64,000 nt of DNA from an uncultured Collinsella sp. (lineage in GTDB: Bacteria > Actinomycetota > Coriobacteriia > Coriobacteriales > Coriobacteriaceae): NCBI GenBank assembly GCA_958427355.1, contig CAUACA010000009.1, positions 1 to 64,000 on the forward strand, in the 5' to 3' direction. The position numbers were made by a program, and so were the translations under genes. This document shows, in pieces, positions 35,782-43,272 of the stretch (the stretch's first letter is position 1; each line of letters begins with the position of its first letter). Below the pieces are notes generated by a model, which was not told the DNA's origin, ran no database searches, and was given only the letters and a program-made list of their open reading frames with translations.

Positions 35782-35819
35782 GGGGCAGGCTCCGCACTGG
35801 AGTCTGCCCCGTTCTTTTT
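35782..35819 (+). terminator. Terminator of the pilin operon
   Basis: GGGGCAGGCTCC and GGAGTCTGCCCC form a stem, followed by GTTCTTTTT. Confidence 0.85.
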
Positions 35820-35851
35820 GGATAACGCAGACAGCCTCCATCGTCCGATAC

Positions 35852-36110
35852 GGGCGCGTTCGTCATCGCGTTTCTTGACTCGTATGAGGTTCGGTTTAAG
35901 GTCCGTAGGCGCACGCGCGGTGCGGACGGTGGAAGGCATTTGCGCCGCAACAAGCGCAAATAAGAATGCCCGGGGTTAGAGGCCCGGGCATTTAACAACA
36001 CCGGAAACTGGTCGCCCGCGCTCCAAAGTACTTACGCGGGGTGCGTCGTTTCCTGTAGCTATTGTATCCCGAATCGCCCAGCCGATTCGGGACATTTTGA
36101 AAACGCAAAC
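35852..36110. repeat. Duplicated block, copy 1 (truncated micro-ORF)
   Basis: This 259-bp block is repeated at 36333-36591, offset by 481 bp. It holds the last ~36 codons of the micro-ORF (GAFVIAFLDSYEVRFKVRRR onward), its terminator hairpin (35965-35993), and a conserved downstream hairpin CCGAATCG-CCCAG-CCGATTCGG. The start codon and first 14 codons are missing, so this copy is a remnant. Confidence 0.85.
35965..35993. terminator. Hairpin behind micro-ORF copy 1
   Basis: AATGCCCGGG and CCCGGGCATT pair perfectly and are symmetrical enough to act on both strands. Confidence 0.65.
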
Positions 36111-36291
36111 ACGTCGGGCAAACCCGGACAATGCGGCCAGGCTCCGCTGGATGAGGAACCGTGTTTGTAACTATCGAACAAATGTTTGTCAAAATCGCGT
36201 TTACCAGCTGCGGGTGCATACGCTCGCAGTAAAATACCCTTGCGACGCATCCCGTGCGCGGGCGGCCGACGACTCGATCGGAGGTCCCCAA

Positions 36292-36444
36292 ATGCTGAAA
36301 TTCCTTAACGCGCTCGCCGCCCTCGCGGCGGTGGGCGCGTTCGTCATCGCGTTTCTTGACTCGTATGAGGTTCGGTTTAAGGTCCGTAGGCGCACGCGCG
36401 GTGCGGACGGTGGAAGGCATTTGCGCCGCAACAAGCGCAAATAA
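36292..36444 (+). CDS. 50-residue membrane micro-protein
   Basis: A short ORF encoding MLKFLNALAALAAVGAFVIA followed by FLDSYEVRFKVRRRTRG and a very basic tail ending RRNKRK. One hydrophobic helix covers about residues 5-23, and the rest is highly positive. CGGAGG stands 7 nt before the ATG and a terminator follows 2 bp after the stop, so it looks like a real monocistronic gene. Its 3' half is duplicated at 35852. Size, single helix and charged tail resemble holin-like or type I toxin peptides, but no antitoxin was demonstrated. It could also be a small pilus-assembly accessory. Confidence 0.6.
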   Translation: MLKFLNALAALAAVGAFVIAFLDSYEVRFKVRRRTRGADGGRHLRRNKRK

Positions 36445-36591
36445 GAATGCCCGGGGGTCGGATCCCGGGCATTTAACAAAACCAGAAAACTAGGCCGCCC
36501 GCGCTCCCAAACATTTACGCGGGGTGCGTCGTTTTCTATTGATATTGTATCCCGAATCGCCCCGCCGATCCGGGACATTTTGAAAACTCAA
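36333..36591. repeat. Duplicated block, copy 2
   Basis: This is the complete-gene copy of the block at 35852-36110. The downstream hairpin is kept (CCCGAATCG ... CCGATCCGGG) with a change that still allows G-U pairing. Confidence 0.85.
36446..36474. terminator. Terminator of the micro-ORF
   Basis: AATGCCCGGG and CCCGGGCATT with a short GGTCGGAT loop, directly behind the micro-ORF stop. Confidence 0.7.
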
Positions 36592-36705
36592 ATGCGGGCT
36601 TAGCCTTGACTGGACGGAGCGGTCTAGCTGCGTTGTTCGGCGCGGAAGCTCGCTAATCGGCTATTATTTGTTTAGACAACTTGAGTTGTAGAGGAGTGAC
36701 CGGCG

Positions 36706-37644
36706 ATGGTGCAGGGCGCCAAACATATGAAGAGCAATAACGCCGCGGACAACGGTGGCTCAAACCCTCAGCCCAAACCTCAACCAAAGCCCAAGCGCCG
36801 TCGCAAGCGGCTGCCGCGCTGGGCCGACCGGCTCATCACCATCGTCATCATCCTTATTGGCGTGGGCCTTATGACCTGGCCGTGGATCTTGGACCGGCTC
36901 GAAGCCTCGGGCGTGTTTAACCAGATCAGCACCGTGTCCAGCACCGTTGACGCGCTGTCTGCCGAGGAGCGCGAGCGCATCCTGCTCCAAGCTCGCTCCT
37001 TTAACGAGCAGCTGGCGGGCGAGACCACCGAGCTTCCCGCCGACCAGATCGAGCCCTACGCTCAGCAGCTCATCTTTGACCGCGACCCCATGATGAGCTG
37101 GGTCGAGATCCCCTCAATCGACGTGAGCATGCCCATCTACCACGGTACGAGCGAGGAGGTCCTCATGGCGGGCGTCGGCCATCTGGAGGGCACGAGCCTG
37201 CCGGTGGGCGGCACCTCGACGCATTGCGTGCTCACCGCGCACTCGGGCATGCGCAACCTGAGCATGTTCGACGACATCCACTCGCTGGAGCCCGGCGACC
37301 TGGTGCTGCTGCACACCATGAACAAGACGCTCGCCTACAAGATGGTGGACTCCGAGGTCGTGCTGCCCGAGGAGATGGAGTCGCTGACCATCGAGCCCGG
37401 CGCCGACAAGGTAACGCTCGTCACCTGCACGCCCTACGGCGTGAACGACCATCGCCTGCTGGTGCATTGCGTGCGCACCAAGTACAGCAAAAAGGACGTC
37501 GACAAGCAAAAGTCGCTGGCCGGCCGCCACTGGGGCAAGCGCGAGTTTGCCGTGCTCATCGTGGTCGTGGCCATTGTACTGTTGCTGCTGGACATCGTGG
37601 TCCACGCGGTCCGCAAGCGCCGCAAGGCCAAGGCCTCGGCATAA
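36706..37644 (+). CDS. Class C (pilus) sortase
   Basis: A 312-residue transpeptidase that links pilin subunits at LPxTG-like signals. The basic N-terminus leads into one membrane helix (about 46-65), then a lid segment DPMMSW. The catalytic His lies in LTAHSG, Cys in TLVTCTPYG and Arg in NDHRLLV. A second C-terminal helix (VLIVVVAIVLLLLDIVV) with a basic tail is typical of class C. Its substrates are most likely the LPLSG, MPSTG and LPLTG proteins upstream. GAGGAG lies about 10 nt before ATG 36706; a second ATG at 36727 is possible. No housekeeping sortase is present in the window. Confidence 0.92.
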   Translation: MVQGAKHMKSNNAADNGGSNPQPKPQPKPKRRRKRLPRWADRLITIVIILIGVGLMTWPWILDRLEASGVFNQISTVSSTVDALSAEERERILLQARSFNEQLAGETTELPADQIEPYAQQLIFDRDPMMSWVEIPSIDVSMPIYHGTSEEVLMAGVGHLEGTSLPVGGTSTHCVLTAHSGMRNLSMFDDIHSLEPGDLVLLHTMNKTLAYKMVDSEVVLPEEMESLTIEPGADKVTLVTCTPYGVNDHRLLVHCVRTKYSKKDVDKQKSLAGRHWGKREFAVLIVVVAIVLLLLDIVVHAVRKRRKAKASA

Positions 37645-37658
37645 GACATTCTCCAGAA

Positions 37659-37691
37659 CCACCACAAAGGGGACAGGTACCTTTGTGGTGG
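37659..37691. repeat. CCACCACAAAGG palindrome (family R2, copy 5)
   Basis: Same arms as copy 1, loop GGACAGGTA. It lies 14 bp after the sortase stop codon. Confidence 0.8.
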
Positions 37692-37703
37692 TCGGGGGCT
37701 TCC

Positions 37704-37768
37704 AAACCATCACAACATTCGATGAAAATTTCGATTTTGACGATAAGCGTCGAATGTTGTGATGGTTT
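37704..37768. repeat. AAACCATCACAACATTC palindrome (family R3, copy 4)
   Basis: Outer arms identical to copies 1 and 2. The inner part is GATGAAAATTTCGATTTTGA. It is directly followed by the 21-bp tandem array. Confidence 0.9.
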
Positions 37769-37847
37769 TCGTTGTGGGCGGCGCGGTTTTCGCTATGGGC
37801 GAGACGGTTTTCGTTGCGGGCGGCGCGGTTTTCGCTATGGACGGTGC
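37764..37847. repeat. Four 21-bp tandem repeats
   Basis: Units start at 37764, 37785, 37806 and 37827, each GGTTTTCG followed by TTGTGGGCGGCGC or CTATGGGCGAGAC variants, in an A-B-A-B pattern. They start inside the right arm of the R3 palindrome. In one frame they would encode a V-F-V/A-x-G-G-x heptad, but no ribosome binding site supports a gene. Confidence 0.8.
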
Positions 37848-37991
37848 GATTTCGTTGCAGAACCGCCAGCCCGACGCCTGCCAGCCCGCCGCCCTCGTTA
37901 CGTTTTCGCTGCATTTGGGTAAAGCACCTGCTCCAAGCGGCGTTGCCTTGTATACTAGAGCGGTTTAACTGTTATGCGGAAGGGAGCGCCT

Positions 37992-38303
37992 ATGGCACTC
38001 AGCGAGAAAGACGTGCGCGGCATTGCCGAGTACGCAAAGATCGCACTGACCGATGACGAGCTCACCCAGATGACGTCCTACCTGAACGACGCCGTCCAGA
38101 TGCTCGAGCCCGTCTTGCAATATGACTTGCCCGACGTGGAGCCCACGTTCCATCCTATCGGAAGCCTGTCCAACGTGATGGGCGATGGCCTGCGCGAGCC
38201 CGAGCGCGACCTGCCGCTCGACGTCGCGCTCGAAAACGCCGGCAGCGCGCGCGACCGCTACTTCCGCGTGCCGTCCATTTTGGGAGAGGGGGAGAGCGAG
38301 TAA
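37992..38303 (+). CDS. gatC: Asp-tRNA(Asn)/Glu-tRNA(Gln) amidotransferase subunit C
   Basis: A 103-residue GatC that wraps around GatA and stabilises the GatCAB complex. Typical features are the N-terminal helix LSEKDVRGIAEYAKIALTDD, the central YLNDAVQMLEPVLQYDLPDV and a proline-rich belt (SLSNVMGDGLREPERDLPLD, FRVPSIL). AAGGGAG lies 6 nt before ATG 37992. The stop codon overlaps the start of gatA by one base (TAATG). First gene of the gatCAB operon, which makes Gln-tRNA(Gln) and/or Asn-tRNA(Asn) indirectly. Confidence 0.93.
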   Translation: MALSEKDVRGIAEYAKIALTDDELTQMTSYLNDAVQMLEPVLQYDLPDVEPTFHPIGSLSNVMGDGLREPERDLPLDVALENAGSARDRYFRVPSILGEGESE

Positions 38304-39817
38304 TGGCGCTAAGCTTCGATTCCCTTACCGCCGCCCAGATCGCCGCGGGCGTTGCCGCCGGCGACTTTACCGCTACCGAGGTGGCCCAGGCCTCCCTTGC
38401 CGCCATCGAGGCGCGCGAGGGCGGGGTCCAGGCATTCCTGCAGGTGGCGCCCGAGCTTGCGCTTGAGGCCGCTGCGCGCGTGGATGCCGACCGTGCCGCA
38501 GGCAAGCCGCTGCCCCCGCTCGCGGGCGTGCCGCTGGCCATTAAGGACAACATGAACCTCGTGGGCACGCGTACCACCTGCGCTTCCCGCATGCTCGAGA
38601 ACTACCAGAGCGTCTACACCGCCACCTGCGTCCAGCGCATGATCGATGCCGGCTGCCTGCCCATGGGCAAGGCAAACATGGACGAGTTTGCCTTTGGCAG
38701 CTCCACCGAGAGCTCGGCGTTCCACCGCACCAATAACCCCTGGGATACCGAGCGCGTGCCCGGCGGCTCCTCGGGCGGCTCCGCTGCCGCCGTCGCCGCG
38801 GGCGAGGTCGCGCTCTCGCTGGGCTCGGACACCGGCGGCTCCATTCGCCAGCCGGCGTCGCTGTGCGGCGTGGTGGGTTTTAAGCCCACGTATGGCGCCG
38901 TGAGCCGTTACGGCGTGGTTGCCTTTGGCTCGTCGCTCGACCAGGTGGGGCCATTTGGTCGCACGGTCGAGGATGTCGCGCTGGCCATGAACGCGCTTAC
39001 TGGCGCGGGCCACGATCCGTACGACTGCACCAGCCAGGATTGCGCCGTCGACTTTACCGAGCATCTCAACGACAGCATCGAGGGCAAGCGCGTGGGCATC
39101 ATCCCCGCGTTTATGGAGGCCGAGGGCCTGACGCCCGAGGTCAAGGCCGCTGTTCAGCGCGCCGCCCAGGAGCTGCAGAACCAGGGTGCCGAGCTCGTGG
39201 AGGTCGACCTGCCGCACCTGGACGCCGCCATCGCCGCCTACTACGTCATCGGCCCGGCCGAGGCATTCTCCAACCTGGCCCGCTTCGACGGCATTCGCTA
39301 CGGCTATCAGGAGGAGGGCTGCGCCAACCTGTCCGACCAGAGCTCGCTTTCGCGCGCCCACGGCTTTGGCGCCGAGGCCAAGCGCCGTCAGATGCTCGGC
39401 GCCTACCTGCTGAGCTCGGGCGTGTACGACAAGTACTACTACGCTGCGCAAAAGGCCCGCACGCTCATCACGCAGGACTACGACGCCGCGTATGCCAAGG
39501 TGGACACCATCCTCATGCCCGCCTCGCCGCGCACGGCCTTTAAGTTTGGCGAGATTAGCGACCCCACGCAGATGTACCTCTCCGACCTGTACACCATCTC
39601 GCTCAACATTTGCGGCAACGGTGGTATCTCGGTGCCGCTGGGCCTGGGCGAGGATACTCAGCTGCCCGTTTCTGCCCAGCTGGTGGGTCCGGCGTTTAAG
39701 GACCGTCAGCTGCTCACGTTTGCCCGCGCCCTGGAGCGCGGCTTTGCCGATACCGCCACGGGTGCGCCCGCGCTTTCCGTCGCGCCCGATTTTGCCGGGA
39801 AGGGAGGCGAGCTGTAA
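38303..39817 (+). CDS. gatA: Amidotransferase subunit A (amidase)
   Basis: A 504-residue amidase-signature enzyme that releases ammonia from glutamine for the GatB kinase site. The catalytic triad is Lys in LAIKDNMNL (about 79), cis-Ser in GGSSGGSAAAVAAG (about 154) and the nucleophile Ser in SLGSDTGGSIRQPAS (about 178). Length is normal. The start overlaps the gatC stop and the stop overlaps the gatB start (TAATGA), so translation is coupled through the three genes. Confidence 0.96.
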   Translation: MALSFDSLTAAQIAAGVAAGDFTATEVAQASLAAIEAREGGVQAFLQVAPELALEAAARVDADRAAGKPLPPLAGVPLAIKDNMNLVGTRTTCASRMLENYQSVYTATCVQRMIDAGCLPMGKANMDEFAFGSSTESSAFHRTNNPWDTERVPGGSSGGSAAAVAAGEVALSLGSDTGGSIRQPASLCGVVGFKPTYGAVSRYGVVAFGSSLDQVGPFGRTVEDVALAMNALTGAGHDPYDCTSQDCAVDFTEHLNDSIEGKRVGIIPAFMEAEGLTPEVKAAVQRAAQELQNQGAELVEVDLPHLDAAIAAYYVIGPAEAFSNLARFDGIRYGYQEEGCANLSDQSSLSRAHGFGAEAKRRQMLGAYLLSSGVYDKYYYAAQKARTLITQDYDAAYAKVDTILMPASPRTAFKFGEISDPTQMYLSDLYTISLNICGNGGISVPLGLGEDTQLPVSAQLVGPAFKDRQLLTFARALERGFADTATGAPALSVAPDFAGKGGEL

Positions 39818-41493
39818 TGAAGGAGCTTTCCGAGGTCCTGCAGGATTGGGAGGCCGTGATCGGCCTGGAGATCCATACCGAGCTCACCGCACTCGATACC
39901 AAGATGTTCTGCAACTGTAAGCTCAGCCACGATGACGAGCCCAACGCCAACGTGTGCCCGGTGTGCCTGGGCCTGCCCGGCGCCCTGCCGGTGCCCAACA
40001 AGCGCGCCATCGAGAGCATCGTCAAGGCCGGTCTCGCCACCAACTGCGAGATCCAGCGCCACTCGATGTTCTACCGCAAGCACTACTTCTATCCCGATAT
40101 GGCCAAGAACTTCCAGACCACGCAGGGTCCGGTCGCCTTTGCCATGTACGGCCATCTGGACCTGGACGTGACCGGTCGCGGTGCCGCCGAGCGCCCCGAT
40201 TGCGCGTTTGGCGAGGCCGAGGCCCAGAGTCTGGCGAGCGCCTCGGCCAACGCCGAGGGCCTGTCCACGTCCATGACGTCGACCATGCGCGAGGGCAATC
40301 AGCGTGCCGGCCACCTGGCCAGCTATGATGCGTCCAACCTGCAGATGCCCGAGCGCCGCGAGGACGGTTCCTACACGGTGCCCATTCGCATCCTGCGCAT
40401 CCATATGGAGGAGGACGCCGCCAAGATGGTGCACGTGGGCGGCGCCGAGGGCCGCATTACCGCTGCGGCCGAGTCGCTCGTCGACTACAACCGCTGCGGC
40501 ACGCCGCTCATCGAGCTCGTGACTGAGCCCGACTTGCGCACGCCCGAGGAAGCGCGCCTGTTTATGGAAAAGCTCCGTCGCATCTTTGTGACGCTGGGCA
40601 TTTCGGACTGCTCTATGGAGAAGGGCTCCATGCGCTGCGACGGCAACGTGTCGCTGCGACGCCGCGGCGAGACCAAGCTGGGCACCAAGACCGAGCTCAA
40701 GAACCTTAACTCGTTTAAGAGCCTGCACGACGGTCTTGCCTACGAGATTTGCCGTCAGGCCGAGGTGCTCGAAGAGGGCGGCATCATCTATCAGGAGACC
40801 CGCCACTGGGAGCCCAGCCGTAAGCGCACCGTGGTCATGCGCGTGAAGGAGACGGCCGACGACTATCGTCTGTTCCCCGATCCAGACCTGGCGCCGTTCG
40901 ATCTGGACGACGAGTTCATCGACCGCTGCCGTGGCGAGATTCCCGAGCTGCCCGATGCCAAGCGCGCCCGTTTTGAGGCCGACTTTGGCATTAAGGCGGC
41001 CGACGCCGAGCAGATTGCCGGCGACCCCGAGTTTGCCGACTTCTTTGAGGCCGCCGCTGCCGGTATGGCCGGCAAGGAGGCTCAGACGGTCGCGAACTTG
41101 CTGGTCAACGAGATGATCGCCTACCTTAAGGGCGCAGGCGTCTCGCTGGCCGAATCCGGCATTGCGCCGGCTCAGGTGGCAGCTCTTGCCAAGCTGCTGG
41201 CGACCGATGCCATCAGCTCCAACCAGGCGCACGAGGTCTTTGAGGCCATGGCCCAGACCGGCGACGACCCCAACAAGATCGTCGACGAGCGTGGTATGCG
41301 TCAGGTGAGCGATGCCGGCGCGCTGCAGCCGATTGTGGACGAGGTGCTGGCGAACTGTGTCGATCAGGCGCAGCAGTATCGTGACGGCAACCAGAAGGTC
41401 ATCGGCTTTTTGGTGGGCCAGTGCATGAAGGCGAGCCGCGGCAAGGGTAATCCGAAGCTCTTCAACGAGTTGCTGAGAACGTCGCTCTCGTAA
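39817..41493 (+). CDS. gatB: Amidotransferase subunit B
   Basis: A 558-residue GatB that phosphorylates the acyl group of mischarged tRNA and transfers ammonia to it. The start WEAVIGLEIHTELTALDTKM (after about 10 residues) and the cysteine-rich FCNCKLSHDDEPNANVCPVC zinc region are diagnostic, as are YRKHYFYPDMAKNFQTTQ and SYDASNLQMPERREDG. The tail (about 410-558) is the helical YqeY-like tRNA-binding domain. It is slightly longer than average because of an extended VGAAEGRITAAAESL-type region. End of the operon; a large palindromic element follows. Confidence 0.96.
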   Translation: MKELSEVLQDWEAVIGLEIHTELTALDTKMFCNCKLSHDDEPNANVCPVCLGLPGALPVPNKRAIESIVKAGLATNCEIQRHSMFYRKHYFYPDMAKNFQTTQGPVAFAMYGHLDLDVTGRGAAERPDCAFGEAEAQSLASASANAEGLSTSMTSTMREGNQRAGHLASYDASNLQMPERREDGSYTVPIRILRIHMEEDAAKMVHVGGAEGRITAAAESLVDYNRCGTPLIELVTEPDLRTPEEARLFMEKLRRIFVTLGISDCSMEKGSMRCDGNVSLRRRGETKLGTKTELKNLNSFKSLHDGLAYEICRQAEVLEEGGIIYQETRHWEPSRKRTVVMRVKETADDYRLFPDPDLAPFDLDDEFIDRCRGEIPELPDAKRARFEADFGIKAADAEQIAGDPEFADFFEAAAAGMAGKEAQTVANLLVNEMIAYLKGAGVSLAESGIAPAQVAALAKLLATDAISSNQAHEVFEAMAQTGDDPNKIVDERGMRQVSDAGALQPIVDEVLANCVDQAQQYRDGNQKVIGFLVGQCMKASRGKGNPKLFNELLRTSLS

Positions 41494-41497
41494 GCGG

Positions 41498-41638
41498 GAA
41501 CCCGGGAGCCCCGGCAGGGCGGGTGCTTCCTCAAAATTTCGAACAGTCCTGCGCAAGACGAAGGCCACATTAAGTGGCCTTCTTTGCGTGCGGAACTCAT
41601 TTTGAGCAAGCACCCGCCCTGCCGGGGCTCCCGGGTTC
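41498..41638. repeat. Large palindromic element R4, copy A (141 bp)
   Basis: About 40-bp arms start GAACCCGGGAGCCCCGGC and end in the complement; they pair almost perfectly. The inner part, read on the minus strand, has the order GAGTTCCGCACG, an apical stem GAAGGCCAC-TTAAT-GTGGCCTTC and CAGGACTGTTCG. The same order and blocks occur on the plus strand at 63253-63386 with different arm sequence. It follows gatB by 5 bp and could act as its terminator, although there is no T-run. Confidence 0.85.
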
Positions 41639-41748
41639 TGCGACGACTCGGCCGTTCGGGTCAGGCGGGCTGATAGGAAAGATGGTGACGGAGGCGCAAA
41701 ATGCGCCTCCGCCTTTTGAATGTGATGAAAGTGTGGCGAAATGAGCTT
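41639..41748 (+). other. Gap with GCGCCTCC dyad
   Basis: GGAGGCGCAA and ATGCGCCTCC (41691-41710) form a short hairpin followed by GCCTTTTGA. It resembles a weak plus-strand terminator. Nothing else is recognised. Confidence 0.4.
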
Positions 41749-41824
41749 AAAACTTCCGTAAATGTGATAAATGTCACGTTTTACCTAGGGTAAAATGTGA
41801 TAAATATCACGTTTACGGAAGTTT
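41749..41824. promoter_or_regulatory. 76-bp palindrome with two GTGA-N6-TCAC sites
   Basis: 36-bp arms (AAACTTCCGTAAATGTGATA ... and its near complement) meet at CCTAGG. Each arm contains GTGA-N6-TCAC (41764-41777 and 41797-41810), a pattern of CRP/FNR-family binding sites, 33 bp or about three helical turns apart. It ends 19 bp before the ATPase start, so it must include the promoter. Confidence 0.75.
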
Positions 41825-41843
41825 CTTTGCGGGAGGTTCGGTC

Positions 41844-43208
41844 ATGCAGCGAGATATCATTGCCAAGCTTAACGCTTGGAAAGCGTCAGAATATCGTAAG
41901 CCGCTTATCCTTAAGGGGGCGCGCCAGGTTGGAAAGACGTGGGCGCTTAAGGAGTTCGGCCGAACCTCATACATCAATTTTGTGTATCTGACGCTCGAGG
42001 AGCCGTCACCTGGGGTACAGAGCGAGTACGCTCAGTTTTTCGAAGGTACGCGCGATCCTCGACGGATCATCTCAAATCTTTCTCTGGCACTTGGACAGCC
42101 TATCGATCCCGGCGAAACGCTGCTTATTATTGATGAGATCCAGGATTGTCCTTCTGCAGTCGGCGCCCTTAAATACTTCTGTGACGAGGCCCCCGAGTAT
42201 CACGTCGCATGCGCAGGGTCTTTGTTGGGCGTTCGCTTGTCCCGTGAGACCAGCGCTTTTCCGGTGGGAAAGGTCGAGTTCATGGAGATGCGCCCCATGA
42301 GCTTTTCCGAGTTTCTGAAAGCCGAGGGCGCTGCAAACTACGACGAATACCTTGGCGGCCTGGATCAGATCGAGACAGTGCCCGATTTCTTCCATGTCCG
42401 TCTCGTCGAGCATCTTCGTCGTTATTTTGCATGCGGCGGCATGCCAGAGGCTCTTGGCCGGTGGACGGAGACGGGCGATATCGTTCAGGTCGATAAGGTG
42501 TTGTCTGATCTCTTGGATTCCTACGAGCGCGATTTTGCCAAGCATGGTGGCCGTGCGCAGTTCGCCAAGCTTTCACAAATATGGAACTCGATTCCAGCTC
42601 AGTTGGCGCGCGAGAACAAAAAGTTCGTTTGGGGTGCGGTGCGCGAGGGGGCTCGTGCTCGAGAATACGAGGATGCTCTGGAATGGCTTGCCGATGCTGG
42701 GCTCATCACGGCGGTTCGCCTTAATGCTGCCGGTGGTGTGCCGCTCTCTGCGTACGATGACCTCAAGGCATTTAAAGTCTACTGTCTTGATGTCGGCTTG
42801 CTGCGCCGCATGGCAAGGCTGGATGCGTCCGCTTTTGCCATCTCGGATGCGCTATTTTCTGAGTTCAAAGGTTCGTTCGCCGAGAACTATGTGCTTCAGG
42901 CATTACTTTCACAGTTAGATGCTGCTCCGCGTTATTGGACAAACGAGAAGCCGAAGCACGAAGTCGATTTTTTGATTCAAGTCGGAAACGAAATCGTTCC
43001 CGTCGAGGTCAAATCGGGAGAGGTCGTTCATTCCAAGAGCCTTAAGTACTATGCCGACAGGCATGCGGAGACGACTCCATTGAGGGTCCGCTACTCACTT
43101 AAGAACCTAAAGCTCGACGACGGGGTGCTCAACATTCCGTTGTATTTGGCTGATCGATCTGTCCCTCTTATCAAAAAGGCGCTTGATTGTGCACATCTTG
43201 ACGTTTAG
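41844..43208 (+). CDS. AAA ATPase with DUF4143 domain
   Basis: A 454-residue protein of a common but uncharacterised family. N-terminal P-loop LILKGARQVGKTWALKEFGR (Walker A, about 22-40) and Walker B LLIIDEIQDC (about 93-102), followed by sensor region HVACAGSLLGV. The C-terminal DUF4143 half ends in a nuclease-like fold with WTNEKPKHEVDFLIQVGNEI and VPVEVKSG, i.e. D...E-x-K as in PD-(D/E)XK enzymes. GGGAGG precedes ATG 41844. Members are often found in variable islands. The palindromic promoter suggests tight regulation. Confidence 0.85.
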   Translation: MQRDIIAKLNAWKASEYRKPLILKGARQVGKTWALKEFGRTSYINFVYLTLEEPSPGVQSEYAQFFEGTRDPRRIISNLSLALGQPIDPGETLLIIDEIQDCPSAVGALKYFCDEAPEYHVACAGSLLGVRLSRETSAFPVGKVEFMEMRPMSFSEFLKAEGAANYDEYLGGLDQIETVPDFFHVRLVEHLRRYFACGGMPEALGRWTETGDIVQVDKVLSDLLDSYERDFAKHGGRAQFAKLSQIWNSIPAQLARENKKFVWGAVREGARAREYEDALEWLADAGLITAVRLNAAGGVPLSAYDDLKAFKVYCLDVGLLRRMARLDASAFAISDALFSEFKGSFAENYVLQALLSQLDAAPRYWTNEKPKHEVDFLIQVGNEIVPVEVKSGEVVHSKSLKYYADRHAETTPLRVRYSLKNLKLDDGVLNIPLYLADRSVPLIKKALDCAHLDV

Positions 43209-43272
43209 ATCCTGGGTGAGCTGACGGGCGGCGGCTAATTAATCGCTCCGTTACGGCCAGGGAGCTTGGGCC

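Noticed and set aside
37759..37968. Small protein with heptad repeats from the 21-bp array
   Set aside because: The frame starts inside a palindrome, has no ribosome binding site and is best explained by tandem DNA repeats.
39706..41613. 635-codon minus-strand open frame opposite gatB
   Set aside because: Antisense shadow; gatB is complete with all motifs.
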